Assembly: GCA_003282145.1 (NCBI GenBank)
Contig: QBZZ01000017.1
Coordinates: forward strand, 1-47,700
Direction: 5' to 3'
DNA from: SAR116 cluster bacterium AG-337-N21
Lineage (GTDB): Bacteria; Pseudomonadota; Alphaproteobacteria; Puniceispirillales; Marisalimonadaceae
Length of the DNA: 47,700 bases
Made by a program: the position numbers and the translations under genes. Positions 32,121-40,540 of the stretch are shown here, piece by piece. The notes under the pieces are model-generated. The model did not search any database and was not told the DNA's origin. It saw only the letters and a program-made list of their open reading frames with translations. Position 1 is the first letter of the stretch, and each line of letters begins with the position of its first letter.

Positions 32121-33308
32121 ATGTTTTTGGAATTTTTTTTCAAATTAAAAAACGCCAGAATACCAGTCTCTCTTAATGAATTTTTCACATTTTTAGAATC
32201 TATAAAATTAGACTTTATCGAGTATGATATTAATAAATTTTATTATTTAGCACGAACTAGTCTAATCAAAGATGAGAGATTGATAGATAGATTTGATGTA
32301 ATATTTGGCCAATATTTTAAAGGGATAGAGTCTATTAAATTAGATGATATTCTTGATCACTTAAATGTGCCCAAAGAATGGGTACAAAAGATGTTGGATA
32401 AGCATTTTTCAAAACAAGAAATGGAAGATATAAAGGCTTTGGGTGGCTTTGATGAATTGATGAAAACTCTTGAACAAAGACTGAAAGAACAGGAAAAACG
32501 CCATCAAGGTGGAAATAAATGGATAGGCACTGCTGGAAAATCACCTTTTGGGGCATATGGTTATAATCCTGAAGGAATAAGAATTGGTCAAGATAGAAGG
32601 GGGCAAGGAAAAGCTGTTAAGGTATGGGATAAGCGTATATTTAGGGATTTTGATGACACAAGAGAATTAGATACAAGAGGAATGCAAGTTGCTTTAAAAA
32701 GATTAAGACAGTGGGCTAGAACAGGCGTTGAAGAAGAACTGGATCTTGATGAAACCATAACACATTCTGCCAAAAATGGTTACCTAGATGTTAAAACAAG
32801 ACAAGAAAGAGAAAATTCTATAAAAATACTACTTTTTTTAGATGTTGGTGGGTCAATGGATGATTATGTAAGGCAAGTAGAAAATTTATTTTCAGCAGCA
32901 AAAAATGTATTTAAAAACCTGAAATTCTTCTATTTTCATAATTGTCTTTATGAGGGTGTTTGGAAAAATAATTCTAGAAGATGGAAAGAACAATTTTCTA
33001 CAAGAGAAATTTTTAGAACTTATGGAAAAGAGTATAAATGTATCTTTGTTGGTGATGCTTCTATGAGCCCATATGAGATTTTAGTTGAAGGGGGAGCAAA
33101 TGAACATTTTAATCAAGAAGCAGGACAAGTTTGGTTAGAAAGAGCTATTGCACAGTGGCCTTCAAATGTTTGGATAAACCCAGCCCAAGAACAACATTGG
33201 AATTACTCTCAATCAACAAATATTATAAAAGAAATTTTCTCTAACAAGATGGTTCCATTAAGTTTAAAGGGAATTGAAGAGGCAACAAAGATCTTGTCTA
33301 AAAAATAG
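32121..33308 (+). CDS. VWA-domain protein, CoxE-like, partner of MoxR
   Basis: 395 residues from ATG 32121 (an upstream in-frame ATG would overlap the moxR gene by 59 bases). The N-terminal half (FKLKNARIPVSLNEFFTFLE) is typical of the CoxE-like group. The VWA domain begins around residue 235 with ILLFLDVGGSMDDYV; the MIDAS form here is DVGGSM, with a Gly where DxSxS has Ser, common in this family. No signal peptide, so it acts in the cytoplasm. MoxR/VWA pairs mature molybdenum or iron enzymes or proteases in different bacteria; no CO dehydrogenase or methanol dehydrogenase gene lies near. Confidence 0.88.
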   Translation: MFLEFFFKLKNARIPVSLNEFFTFLESIKLDFIEYDINKFYYLARTSLIKDERLIDRFDVIFGQYFKGIESIKLDDILDHLNVPKEWVQKMLDKHFSKQEMEDIKALGGFDELMKTLEQRLKEQEKRHQGGNKWIGTAGKSPFGAYGYNPEGIRIGQDRRGQGKAVKVWDKRIFRDFDDTRELDTRGMQVALKRLRQWARTGVEEELDLDETITHSAKNGYLDVKTRQERENSIKILLFLDVGGSMDDYVRQVENLFSAAKNVFKNLKFFYFHNCLYEGVWKNNSRRWKEQFSTREIFRTYGKEYKCIFVGDASMSPYEILVEGGANEHFNQEAGQVWLERAIAQWPSNVWINPAQEQHWNYSQSTNIIKEIFSNKMVPLSLKGIEEATKILSKK

Positions 33309-33326
33309 CTTAAAGAATATTATAAA

Positions 33327-33845
33327 TTGGTTAAAAAAATAATAAATAATAGAGGATATGACGGTCCATATGATACTCCAATAATTCTCCCTGAAAAACA
33401 AGTTATTGAGGATTGGATAGATTACAATGGACATATGAATGTTGCTTTTTATACTTTAGCTTTTGATAAATCTTTAGATATTTTTCTTGAAGATACTCTT
33501 GGTATTGGAGAAACGAATGCACTGTTAAACAAACAAGGACCTTTTGTTCTTCAAGCACATTATCATTACCTTAATGAAATGAGTTTAGATGAAAAATTTA
33601 ATGTAAGGTTATTAGTCGTAGACTGTGACGAAAAGAGAATGCATTTATGCCTAGATATCTTTTCTCAAAATAAAGATAAGGTTATTGCCGTAGCTGAGAA
33701 AGTTTTAATAAATGTTAATCTCAAGATCCGAAAGACTGAAAATTATCCATCTTGGGCTTATAAAAGGCTCTTAAAATTAAAAAATACCCACAAAAACGGT
33801 TCATTTCCGAGTGTTCTTGGAAAAGAAATTACTCTTAAGAAATAA
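33327..33845 (+). CDS. Hotdog-fold acyl-CoA thioesterase
   Basis: 172 residues, TTG start. The hotdog signature is VIEDWIDYNGHMNVAFYTLAFDKSLDIFLED around residues 31-60, as in 4-hydroxybenzoyl-CoA and betainyl-CoA thioesterases, where the Asp of DYNGHMN is catalytic. A strand with KVIAVAEKVLINVNLK follows, then a basic C-terminus. The family occurs in carnitine catabolism next to betaine/homocysteine enzymes, and a homocysteine methyltransferase lies three genes upstream, but carnitine dehydrogenase is not seen. Substrate unknown. Confidence 0.8.
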   Translation: MVKKIINNRGYDGPYDTPIILPEKQVIEDWIDYNGHMNVAFYTLAFDKSLDIFLEDTLGIGETNALLNKQGPFVLQAHYHYLNEMSLDEKFNVRLLVVDCDEKRMHLCLDIFSQNKDKVIAVAEKVLINVNLKIRKTENYPSWAYKRLLKLKNTHKNGSFPSVLGKEITLKK

Positions 33846-33852
33846 ATAATTT

Positions 33853-35160
33853 ATGATAATAAAATTGATTTTAACAATTTTTTGTTGGTTAGCTGTTTTA
33901 CCAATTGTCTACGGTTTCAACTTTGGAATAAATTATAATTTTTTTATAATAGTAGTATATGCATTACTATTGTTAATAATGTTCACTTTTTCTAGGTTCA
34001 CTACAAAGATAATCATATGTGTTTTATTTTCTGCAACATATTTAATTTTACAAGACCTACCAAGTGAAGAAAGTTTTTGGAAGGCAGGTAATTTTTTTAT
34101 AATTTTTTCAGCTTTTCTACCTAGCTTATGGTTACTTAGATCAACCGCAATAACGATGCCTTCTGTAGCGAAAACACAAAACCTTCTTTCTAATTTAGTT
34201 TCAACTAAAATTTTATCTGGTATTCAGGTCACATCTCATGTTCTTGGTGGTGTAATAAATATTGGTACATTTCCTCTCTTATCTGCAGTAATTCCTAAAA
34301 ATGCAAAATATAAAATGAGACAATCATCAGGAGAAGCAGCTATCAGAGGAATGAATACAGCAGTTTTATGGTCACCCTTTTTCGTTAGTTTTGCTATTGG
34401 ACAACTATATCTACCTAGTCAATCTGCATGGTTGGGAATTATTTTCGGTTTGCTAGTAGCATTGTTATTTAATTTAATAAGCATGAGGTTTTTAATTGGT
34501 AAGTTTACCTTAAATTATCTTATTGAAGCTATTTCCTGTGTAAAGCCAATTTTCCCTAGACTTTTAATCTTATCTATATCTGTATTAGCAGTTGGTCAAA
34601 TTTTCGATAAGACAGCGTTAAACGCAATAGTGATCGTTATACCAATTTTAGTTATCGTTCAGATGTTGAGAAGACCTGAAACTGTTAAATCAATAATAAG
34701 TAATTTGAATAACTTAATATTAAAATCTGGTGATGAAATGTTATTGATATCAGTTTCAATGTTTTTAGGATCTATTTTGAGCGGTTCTGCTGAGATTCAA
34801 AATTTTATGACAAATAATATAGGAAATAATTTTCCTTTTTGGGCAATGATAATTCTTCTTCCCCTAATAGTATGGATCTTTGGTTTAATAGGTATACATC
34901 CTATAATTACTTCTGCTCCAATTTTATCTTTATTTGGACCACTATTATCATTATGGGAAGCTGCATTTTTGATGCAGGCTCATTTGATTGGGTGGTGTGC
35001 TGGTACAGCTACTAGTTTTACATCATTATCTGTACTGACTACTGCAGAAAATTTTAGACTACATATTTCAAAATTAGTTTTAGGGCCAAATCTTTTTGCA
35101 ACTGGTTGTTTAACATTTATAGGAGCGATACTATTAATTACGCTAAATTACCTTTTCTAG
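33853..35160 (+). CDS. Multi-pass inner-membrane permease, ion-transporter-like
   Basis: 435 residues with about 11-12 hydrophobic spans and no signal-peptide cleavage pattern. Not confidently recognised. The internal Gly/Pro-rich IGIHPIITSAPILSLFGPLLSLW and HLIGWCAGTATSFTSLSVLTTAENFRL toward the C-terminus, and SHVLGGVINIGTFPLLSAVIPK near residue 130, resemble the two-fold hairpin/discontinuous-helix architecture of the ion transporter superfamily (DctM/DASS-like anion carriers). It starts seven bases after the thioesterase and is probably on the same transcript. The 3' end overlaps the convergent EamA gene by 18 bases. Confidence 0.7.
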   Translation: MIIKLILTIFCWLAVLPIVYGFNFGINYNFFIIVVYALLLLIMFTFSRFTTKIIICVLFSATYLILQDLPSEESFWKAGNFFIIFSAFLPSLWLLRSTAITMPSVAKTQNLLSNLVSTKILSGIQVTSHVLGGVINIGTFPLLSAVIPKNAKYKMRQSSGEAAIRGMNTAVLWSPFFVSFAIGQLYLPSQSAWLGIIFGLLVALLFNLISMRFLIGKFTLNYLIEAISCVKPIFPRLLILSISVLAVGQIFDKTALNAIVIVIPILVIVQMLRRPETVKSIISNLNNLILKSGDEMLLISVSMFLGSILSGSAEIQNFMTNNIGNNFPFWAMIILLPLIVWIFGLIGIHPIITSAPILSLFGPLLSLWEAAFLMQAHLIGWCAGTATSFTSLSVLTTAENFRLHISKLVLGPNLFATGCLTFIGAILLITLNYLF

Positions 35161-36039
35161 AGCATCACTAGTTATTTTTTTACCCAATTTATGTTCTCTG
35201 TAAGACACATAACAAACACATATCATAATTATAGTTCCACCGAGAATTACAAAGGGGTCAAATTTTTCACTGAATATAAACAAACCAACAATTGAAGCCC
35301 AAACAAGTTGGAGAAATAAAATAGGTTGTGTAACTACCATAGGAGCCGCTTTTATTGCTTTTGTCATTGTTATATGGCCAAGAGTAGCAATTAAAGCAGT
35401 AAATGTTAAAATTAAAATGGCTTTAAGTGACAGAGGTTCCCAACTGTAAATAGCCGTAGGTATTAAAAAAATAGTAGTAAATAAAGATAACATAGCAACA
35501 ATTTCAGATGAGGAGCGCTCCTTAGAAACCACCTTTGCTATTAAATAAGAAGCTGTAAATACTACAGTTGCCATTAGCATTCCTATCTGACCATTTTCAA
35601 TTATTTTAAAACCGGGTCTTAATATAATCATAGCTCCAACAAAAGAAAATAAAATGGCAGTTAATCTATGTTTATGCAGCCTTTCTTTTAAAAAAATACA
35701 TGCACCAATTGAAACAAAAATATAAGTTAAAAAACCAATTGCAGTTACTTCTGCTACTGGCATTACAGACATAGCGTAAAACCATAAAGTTACACCTATT
35801 GAGTGAACCAAACCTCTCAAAACAAACTTTTGAAGCAGTGGTTTTCCAGGTCTAAATTTAGCAAGGGATATAAGCGAAGGTGTTAAAAGTAGTGTCCCAA
35901 TTGCATATCTAAGGAATGCTGCTTGAGGAGCAGGTACTTCACCTTCTAAATATCTCACAGTAGCAGTTACTCCTACAAATAAAATTGTAGTTACTACCAT
36001 CCACAAAATACCTACGATTGACTGGTTCAAAACAAACAC
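35143..36039 (-). CDS. EamA-family (DMT) transporter
   Basis: 298 residues and ten hydrophobic segments in two repeats of five, as in DMT superfamily exporters. GTG start with GGGGT upstream. The two EamA domains cover about residues 10-140 and 150-280; VATVRYLEGEVPAPQAAFLRYAIGTLLLTP is the N-terminal part and TMTKAIKAAPMVVTQPILFLQLVWASIVG the matching second half. Members move amino acids or other metabolites; substrate unknown. Downstream of ETF-QO by 65 bases and possibly in the same transcript. The C-terminus is Lys-rich. Confidence 0.9.
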   Translation of the reverse strand: MFVLNQSIVGILWMVVTTILFVGVTATVRYLEGEVPAPQAAFLRYAIGTLLLTPSLISLAKFRPGKPLLQKFVLRGLVHSIGVTLWFYAMSVMPVAEVTAIGFLTYIFVSIGACIFLKERLHKHRLTAILFSFVGAMIILRPGFKIIENGQIGMLMATVVFTASYLIAKVVSKERSSSEIVAMLSLFTTIFLIPTAIYSWEPLSLKAILILTFTALIATLGHITMTKAIKAAPMVVTQPILFLQLVWASIVGLFIFSEKFDPFVILGGTIIMICVCYVSYREHKLGKKITSDALEKVI

Positions 36040-36104
36040 CCCGAATTACTTATCATGTTAACTTAAAGTGCTTATTTGTGTCTAATAAAATAATTTTGAT
36101 AAAA

Positions 36105-37730
36105 TTACATACCCTGGTAATTAGGTCCGCCACCACCCTGAGGAGTGACCCAATTAATATTTTGAGTTGGGTCTTTGATATCACAAGTCTTGCAGTGAAC
36201 ACAATTTTGAGCATTAATTTGTAATTTAGGCTTATTACCACTTGTAACAATTTCATAAACACCTGCTGGACAATATCTTGTCTCAGGGTTGTCATAAAGT
36301 TCTAGATTTATGTTTATGGGAACCGCTTCATTTTTGAGAGTAAGATGACATGGTTGATTTTCTTCGTGGTTAGTTCCTGAAAAAGATACATTGGTTAATC
36401 TATCAAAACTAATAACATTATCGGGTTTTGGGTAATTGATTTTTTCATGTTTGCTTTTGTTCTCAAGACTTTGATGATCTGTTCCATGATGATCTAAAGT
36501 CCAAGGAGCTTTACCTCTAAATATATATGTGTCTATGGCACTATAAACTATTGCTTTCCAGAATCCCCACTTGAATGACGGCCTAATGTTTCTAACACTG
36601 TATAATTCGGACCATAACCAACTTTTCTTAATTAAGTTTTGGTAATTGTCTACTTCCTCTTTTTTTCCGATATTTTCAAATATTGCATCAGCGGCAATCA
36701 TTCCAGATTTCATAGCAAGGTGAGTTCCTTTAATTTTAGGAACATTAAGAAACCCAGCTTCACATCCAGTTAGCATTCCCCCTGGGAAAGTTAATTTTGG
36801 TAAAGATTGAATACCGCCTTCATTAAGAGCTCTTGCTCCGTAATTTATTCTTCTTCCACCCTCAAGGATTTTTTTTATTTCAGGATGATGCTTAAAACGT
36901 TGAAATTCCATATATGGAGATAGATAAGGATTTTTGTAATCTAAGCCAATTACAAAACCAATTGACACTTTGTTATTATCTAAATGATATAGAAATGAAC
37001 CTCCATAGGTGTCTGTTTTTAAGGGCCACCCAGTTGTGTGCATAATACTTCCAGGTTTACTATTCTCTGGTGAAACTTCCCAAAGTTCTTTTATTCCAAT
37101 TCCATAAGTTTGAGGTAAATTATCTTTATTAAGGTCAAATTTTTTCATTAAAATTTTTCCTAAATGCCCTCTACACCCCTCTGAGAATATTGTTTGTGTG
37201 GCATGTAACTCTATACCTTGTTCAAAGTTAGGACCTTCCGTTCCATCCTTTAATCTACCCATATCACAAGTGGCAACACCAATTACTTTATCTTGTTCGT
37301 TGAACAAAATCTCCGATGCAGAAAAACCTGGATAAATCTCAACTTCAAGAGCTTCTGCTTGTTCAGCTAACCACTTCGTAAAGTCGCTTAAACTAATAAT
37401 ATAATTACCTTTATTATGCATCTGCGGAGGTGTAGGTAACTTGTATGATTTTGTCTCTGTTAAGTATAAAAATTTATCGTTAGTAGCTTTTATTTTAAGA
37501 GGAGAGTTTTTTGTTTGCCAATCAGGTATAAGTTCGTCTAGAGCTTTTGTTTCAATTACTGCACCCGATACAATATGAGCGCCAACTTCTGAACCTTTTT
37601 CAATAACGCAAACTGATAAATCCTTATTGTTTTCCTTGCTTAACTGTTTGAGTTTAATGGCTGCACTTAGTCCAGATGGACCTGCTCCTACTATAACTAC
37701 ATCATATTCCATTACTTCTCTATTATTCAT
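36105..37730 (-). CDS. Electron-transfer flavoprotein:ubiquinone oxidoreductase
   Basis: 541 residues. FAD-binding GAGPSGLSAAIKLKQL begins near residue 15. VIEKGSEVGAHIVSGAVIETKALDELIPDW is a family hallmark, as is TGCEAGFLNVPKIKGTHLAMKSGM near 335. The C-terminal [4Fe-4S] region contains RYCPAGVYEI (about 485-495) and NCVHCKTCDIKDPTQNINW (about 509-527). It takes electrons from ETF, loaded by acyl-CoA, dimethylglycine or sarcosine dehydrogenases, and reduces quinone at the inner membrane. No etfAB gene is in the window. ATG start. Confidence 0.96.
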   Translation of the reverse strand: MNNREVMEYDVVIVGAGPSGLSAAIKLKQLSKENNKDLSVCVIEKGSEVGAHIVSGAVIETKALDELIPDWQTKNSPLKIKATNDKFLYLTETKSYKLPTPPQMHNKGNYIISLSDFTKWLAEQAEALEVEIYPGFSASEILFNEQDKVIGVATCDMGRLKDGTEGPNFEQGIELHATQTIFSEGCRGHLGKILMKKFDLNKDNLPQTYGIGIKELWEVSPENSKPGSIMHTTGWPLKTDTYGGSFLYHLDNNKVSIGFVIGLDYKNPYLSPYMEFQRFKHHPEIKKILEGGRRINYGARALNEGGIQSLPKLTFPGGMLTGCEAGFLNVPKIKGTHLAMKSGMIAADAIFENIGKKEEVDNYQNLIKKSWLWSELYSVRNIRPSFKWGFWKAIVYSAIDTYIFRGKAPWTLDHHGTDHQSLENKSKHEKINYPKPDNVISFDRLTNVSFSGTNHEENQPCHLTLKNEAVPININLELYDNPETRYCPAGVYEIVTSGNKPKLQINAQNCVHCKTCDIKDPTQNINWVTPQGGGGPNYQGM

Positions 37731-37842
37731 TAATAAGGCCTTCAGATTTATAATTGATTTAATATTAAATATTAATAGTTGTTATTTCTACATAATATAT
37801 TATTAATATAGTACAACAATTCAAATTATAAAGGCTTATTAA

Positions 37843-37941
37843 ATGAATCCAGATGTAGGTGTTATATTATTAATATTATATCCAATTGTTTTAGTTGGAG
37901 CTATAATATGGTTTGGAAAACATTCAGTCTCACCTGACTAA
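37843..37941 (+). CDS. Short one-span membrane ORF (32 residues)
   Basis: ATG at 37843 with AAAGG eight bases upstream and TAA at 37939. It encodes MNPDVGVILLILYPIVLVGA followed by IIWFGKHSVSPD: one hydrophobic span with a short polar tail. It lies alone in the gap between the divergent ETF-QO start (37730) and the 3' end of the minus-strand scaffold gene, with no other gene on its strand. No family recognised. An AT-rich 32-codon frame can arise by chance, but its Shine-Dalgarno, compact hydrophobic core and Gly/Pro-bearing ends make it a real candidate. Confidence 0.45.
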   Translation: MNPDVGVILLILYPIVLVGAIIWFGKHSVSPD

Positions 37942-37948
37942 ATTCTAT

Positions 37949-38368
37949 TTATTTTTTTACTGACTTTACGGTGGCCTCAAAAGGCATTGTTATACATTTA
38001 TGTCTGTTTTTAATCTCTTTAATAGGTCTAAAAACGTCCATTTCTATTGGCAGTGTTTTTGGAATTTCTTGATCAGAACTATTTAGCCAACTCTGAAATT
38101 CTTCTGATAAATTTTCGCTTGGCATTTCTTTATTTTTGAATAACTTCACAACCAATCCTGCAGATGCCTCACAAAGAGCACATCCTCTAACAATTGCTGA
38201 TATATCTTCTATTTGGTTATTTATAAGTTTTAAACGTACTTTAACCTCATCACCGCACATAGGGTTTTTGACTTCAAAGGATCGATTATAATCCTCTATT
38301 GGATTACTTTTTTTATTTTCAGCAGCAAGACTTAATATTTTTTCTTGATATATTGATAGGTCGTTCAA
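37949..38368 (-). CDS. NifU/SufU-like iron-sulfur cluster scaffold protein
   Basis: 139 residues. Metal ligands expected for SufU/IscU-type scaffolds are in place: Cys38 and Asp40 (NPMCGDEV), Cys63 in RGCALCEASAG, Cys125 in RHKCITMPFEA. SufU-like proteins receive sulfur from a cysteine desulfurase or hold Zn/Fe-S. The TTG start (38366-38368) directly abuts the stop of the 43-residue membrane protein gene, so translation of the two is coupled. Other suf genes are not in the window. The Cys66 beside Cys63 is an extra cysteine not essential in the family. Confidence 0.85.
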   Translation of the reverse strand: MNDLSIYQEKILSLAAENKKSNPIEDYNRSFEVKNPMCGDEVKVRLKLINNQIEDISAIVRGCALCEASAGLVVKLFKNKEMPSENLSEEFQSWLNSSDQEIPKTLPIEMDVFRPIKEIKNRHKCITMPFEATVKSVKK

Positions 38369-38500
38369 TTATTGATTTACCAGTAATAAAATTACACTGG
38401 CTACAGCAATGGCATAGAAAACATACAGTAAAATGTGGGTATTCTCATATACATTTTCCTCTGGAACGCCAGCAGGTAAATCTCTTTTATTTTTTTTCAT
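38369..38500 (-). CDS. Small single-span membrane protein coupled to the Fe-S scaffold
   Basis: 43 residues, ATG at 38500 with AGGAAA five bases upstream (a strong Shine-Dalgarno). It reads MKKNKRDLPAGVPEENVYEN followed by THILLYVFYAIAVASVILLLVNQ: a basic and acidic cytoplasmic-type head and one hydrophobic C-terminal helix. The stop TAA is immediately followed by the scaffold's TTG start, with no spacer. No family recognised. Its coupling implies a shared role, for instance docking Fe-S transfer at the membrane, but that is inference. Confidence 0.7.
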   Translation of the reverse strand: MKKNKRDLPAGVPEENVYENTHILLYVFYAIAVASVILLLVNQ

Positions 38501-38622
38501 TTAATTTCCTTTTGTTTATTTAACAAAATAAATAATTAACTATTTTATTTCTTAATTATAAAGATTTAATCTAGCGAGAATTATAATTAAATAGAACGCT
38601 AAATTGAAGATTAATTTAATTA

Positions 38623-40323
38623 TTATTTATAAAAAAACTGACCTATAAAAATTAAAATTAAGAAAACGGTAAATATTTGAATAACGATTAATGTATCTGA
38701 ACCAACTTCTCTGTCAAAAACTTTATTTTTTAACATAGTATTTGATAACAAAATTTTTGTTTTAGAAAATGAAATCATTATAACTTCCTCAAACTTTTGG
38801 TTCATTCTCTCTACTAATTTTAACAGTGGTATTAAAACTCCAGGCATCATTTTTCTATAAACCCAGTCACTATTTAAAACTGTAGAGTTTAACTCTGGTG
38901 GATATATTTTGAAATGCCATAAACATATGAAAGCAAAAGCCGCAAACGTTAGGAGTTGCAACTGTCCTACAACATGACTGAAATCATACGGCTGATAATT
39001 AATCTCATATGGTAAAATTTGATAAAAAGTGGAAGGAAATATTCCTATTAAAATGCATAATGCAGAAGCTATTACCATCGCAATAATCATATTAAGAGGT
39101 GCTTCTTTAGTTTTAATACCGCTTTCATGAGCAAAAAAAGCGAAAAATGGTATTTTAATTCCCGAATGGTGTAGTACTCCTGCAGAAGCAAAAAGAAGCA
39201 TAAAGTAAACTAAAACCAAGCCTTCTTTTCCAAGTGCAGACATTATTAAAGACTTTGCAACAAAGCCACTGAACAATGGAAAGGCAGATATGGAAATTGC
39301 TCCTATTATAGTGCACACTGCGGTTATTGGCATATATTTAAACAATCCTCCTAGCTCTGAAGCTTTACATGTACCTACTCTTAAAAGAACGGCTCCCATA
39401 CCCATAAAAAGAAGTCCTTTATATAATATATGGGCAAAAGCGTGTGCCACAGCACCGTTTATTGCTAATTCAGTTCCTATTCCAATTGCAACTATCATAA
39501 AACCGAGTTGGTTGTTTAGGCTATATGTTAATACTCTTCTTAAATCATTTTCGATTACAGCAAAGAATATCGGATAAAAAGTCATAATAGCGCCTATTAC
39601 AATTAAAAGCTCAGTTCCTGCAAAACATTTTGCAAAACAAAAAATTGCTAACTTAGTTGTAAAAGTGGAAAGGGCAACTGTGCCTATTTCAGATGCCTCA
39701 GGATAAGAATCCTGTAACCAACCATTTAAAAGTGGAAATGCTGCTTTTATTCCAAAAGCAATAAAAATCAATTGTCCGTATAAAGAGTTAATATCAAATT
39801 TGGTGAGTAGCGCACTTCCATCGTTAATTAGCAATATAATAGCTCCAGCAAGTAAAAACATACCGGATGTAACTTGAATTAATATATATCTAAATGCTGA
39901 TCGGTAAGATCTATAAGTATTACCAGCTAAAATTAAAAAAACAGATGTAAAAGCTGTTGCTTCCCACCAGACAAACAGTGTAAACAAGTCTCCTGCGTGC
40001 ACTGCTGCTATTGCTGCGCCACTATAGCTCATAATAGAAACGTGTTGTTTCCATTGTTTTTCATGGGCACCATATATCACGTTAAGTGCAGCTGCTATAT
40101 GAAAAATTATAGCAAATGGTAGTGTAAGTGAATCTGATTGAAACAAAATAAAATCAAAATCCATTAAATTTATAGTGGAATGGATTCCAAAACCAAGGGT
40201 TAATGAATATGCAGAAATCAATACTAATATCATCATATAAATTTGTCTGATTATATGAGGTAAAAAAGGTATCAATAATGCCCCAATAATCATTATAAAT
40301 CCTGGAGGGAAATTACTTATCAT
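38623..40323 (-). CDS. NuoL/M/N-type subunit of Mrp-like antiporter (third D-type subunit)
   Basis: 566 residues from ATG 40323. The frame opens at 40335, but GAGGA then TTATT precedes the inner ATG, and the previous gene ends at 40313, so the inner start fits. About 14-15 membrane segments; a central KAAFPLLNGWLQDSYPEASEIGTVALSTFTTKLAIF region corresponds to the Lys/Glu-bearing core of NuoN/MrpD proteins, and AHAFAHILYKGLLFMGMGAVLL is the later His/Lys helix. The C-terminal extension (about residues 450-566) contains a lateral amphipathic stretch and another span, as in larger antiporter-like subunits. It ends the ten-gene operon. Confidence 0.88.
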   Translation of the reverse strand: MISNFPPGFIMIIGALLIPFLPHIIRQIYMMILVLISAYSLTLGFGIHSTINLMDFDFILFQSDSLTLPFAIIFHIAAALNVIYGAHEKQWKQHVSIMSYSGAAIAAVHAGDLFTLFVWWEATAFTSVFLILAGNTYRSYRSAFRYILIQVTSGMFLLAGAIILLINDGSALLTKFDINSLYGQLIFIAFGIKAAFPLLNGWLQDSYPEASEIGTVALSTFTTKLAIFCFAKCFAGTELLIVIGAIMTFYPIFFAVIENDLRRVLTYSLNNQLGFMIVAIGIGTELAINGAVAHAFAHILYKGLLFMGMGAVLLRVGTCKASELGGLFKYMPITAVCTIIGAISISAFPLFSGFVAKSLIMSALGKEGLVLVYFMLLFASAGVLHHSGIKIPFFAFFAHESGIKTKEAPLNMIIAMVIASALCILIGIFPSTFYQILPYEINYQPYDFSHVVGQLQLLTFAAFAFICLWHFKIYPPELNSTVLNSDWVYRKMMPGVLIPLLKLVERMNQKFEEVIMISFSKTKILLSNTMLKNKVFDREVGSDTLIVIQIFTVFLILIFIGQFFYK

Positions 40324-40540
40324 AATAATCCTCATCTTTCATTAAAAACGACCTCAAGCTCACACCGATTTTAAAGATTATTATGCACGATAAAAAACCA
40401 AAAAAAGCTGGAAAAAATGTAAAATCTTCTATTGATGTCTCACCATGTCTATGACCAATTAGCTCTAAAACTAAAAATATAATACATAATAATAAAACAC
40501 TGGAATTTATTTTTCCAAATTTTTTAATTAAACCCTTCAT
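40313..40540 (-). CDS. Small two-span membrane protein inside the Mrp-like operon
   Basis: 75 residues, overlapping the preceding gene by four bases and the next by eleven. It has two hydrophobic spans (SSVLLLCIIFLVLELIG near 13-29 and FFPAFFGFLSCIIIFKIGV near 42-60), a short HRHGE loop and a charged tail (KDEDYYDK). Its position between two D-type subunits, and the tight overlaps, mean it is produced with them and is likely an accessory subunit. The fold family was not recognised. Small two-helix subunits are known in Complex-I-like antiporters, but no clear match is visible. Confidence 0.75.
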   Translation of the reverse strand: MKGLIKKFGKINSSVLLLCIIFLVLELIGHRHGETSIEDFTFFPAFFGFLSCIIIFKIGVSLRSFLMKDEDYYDK

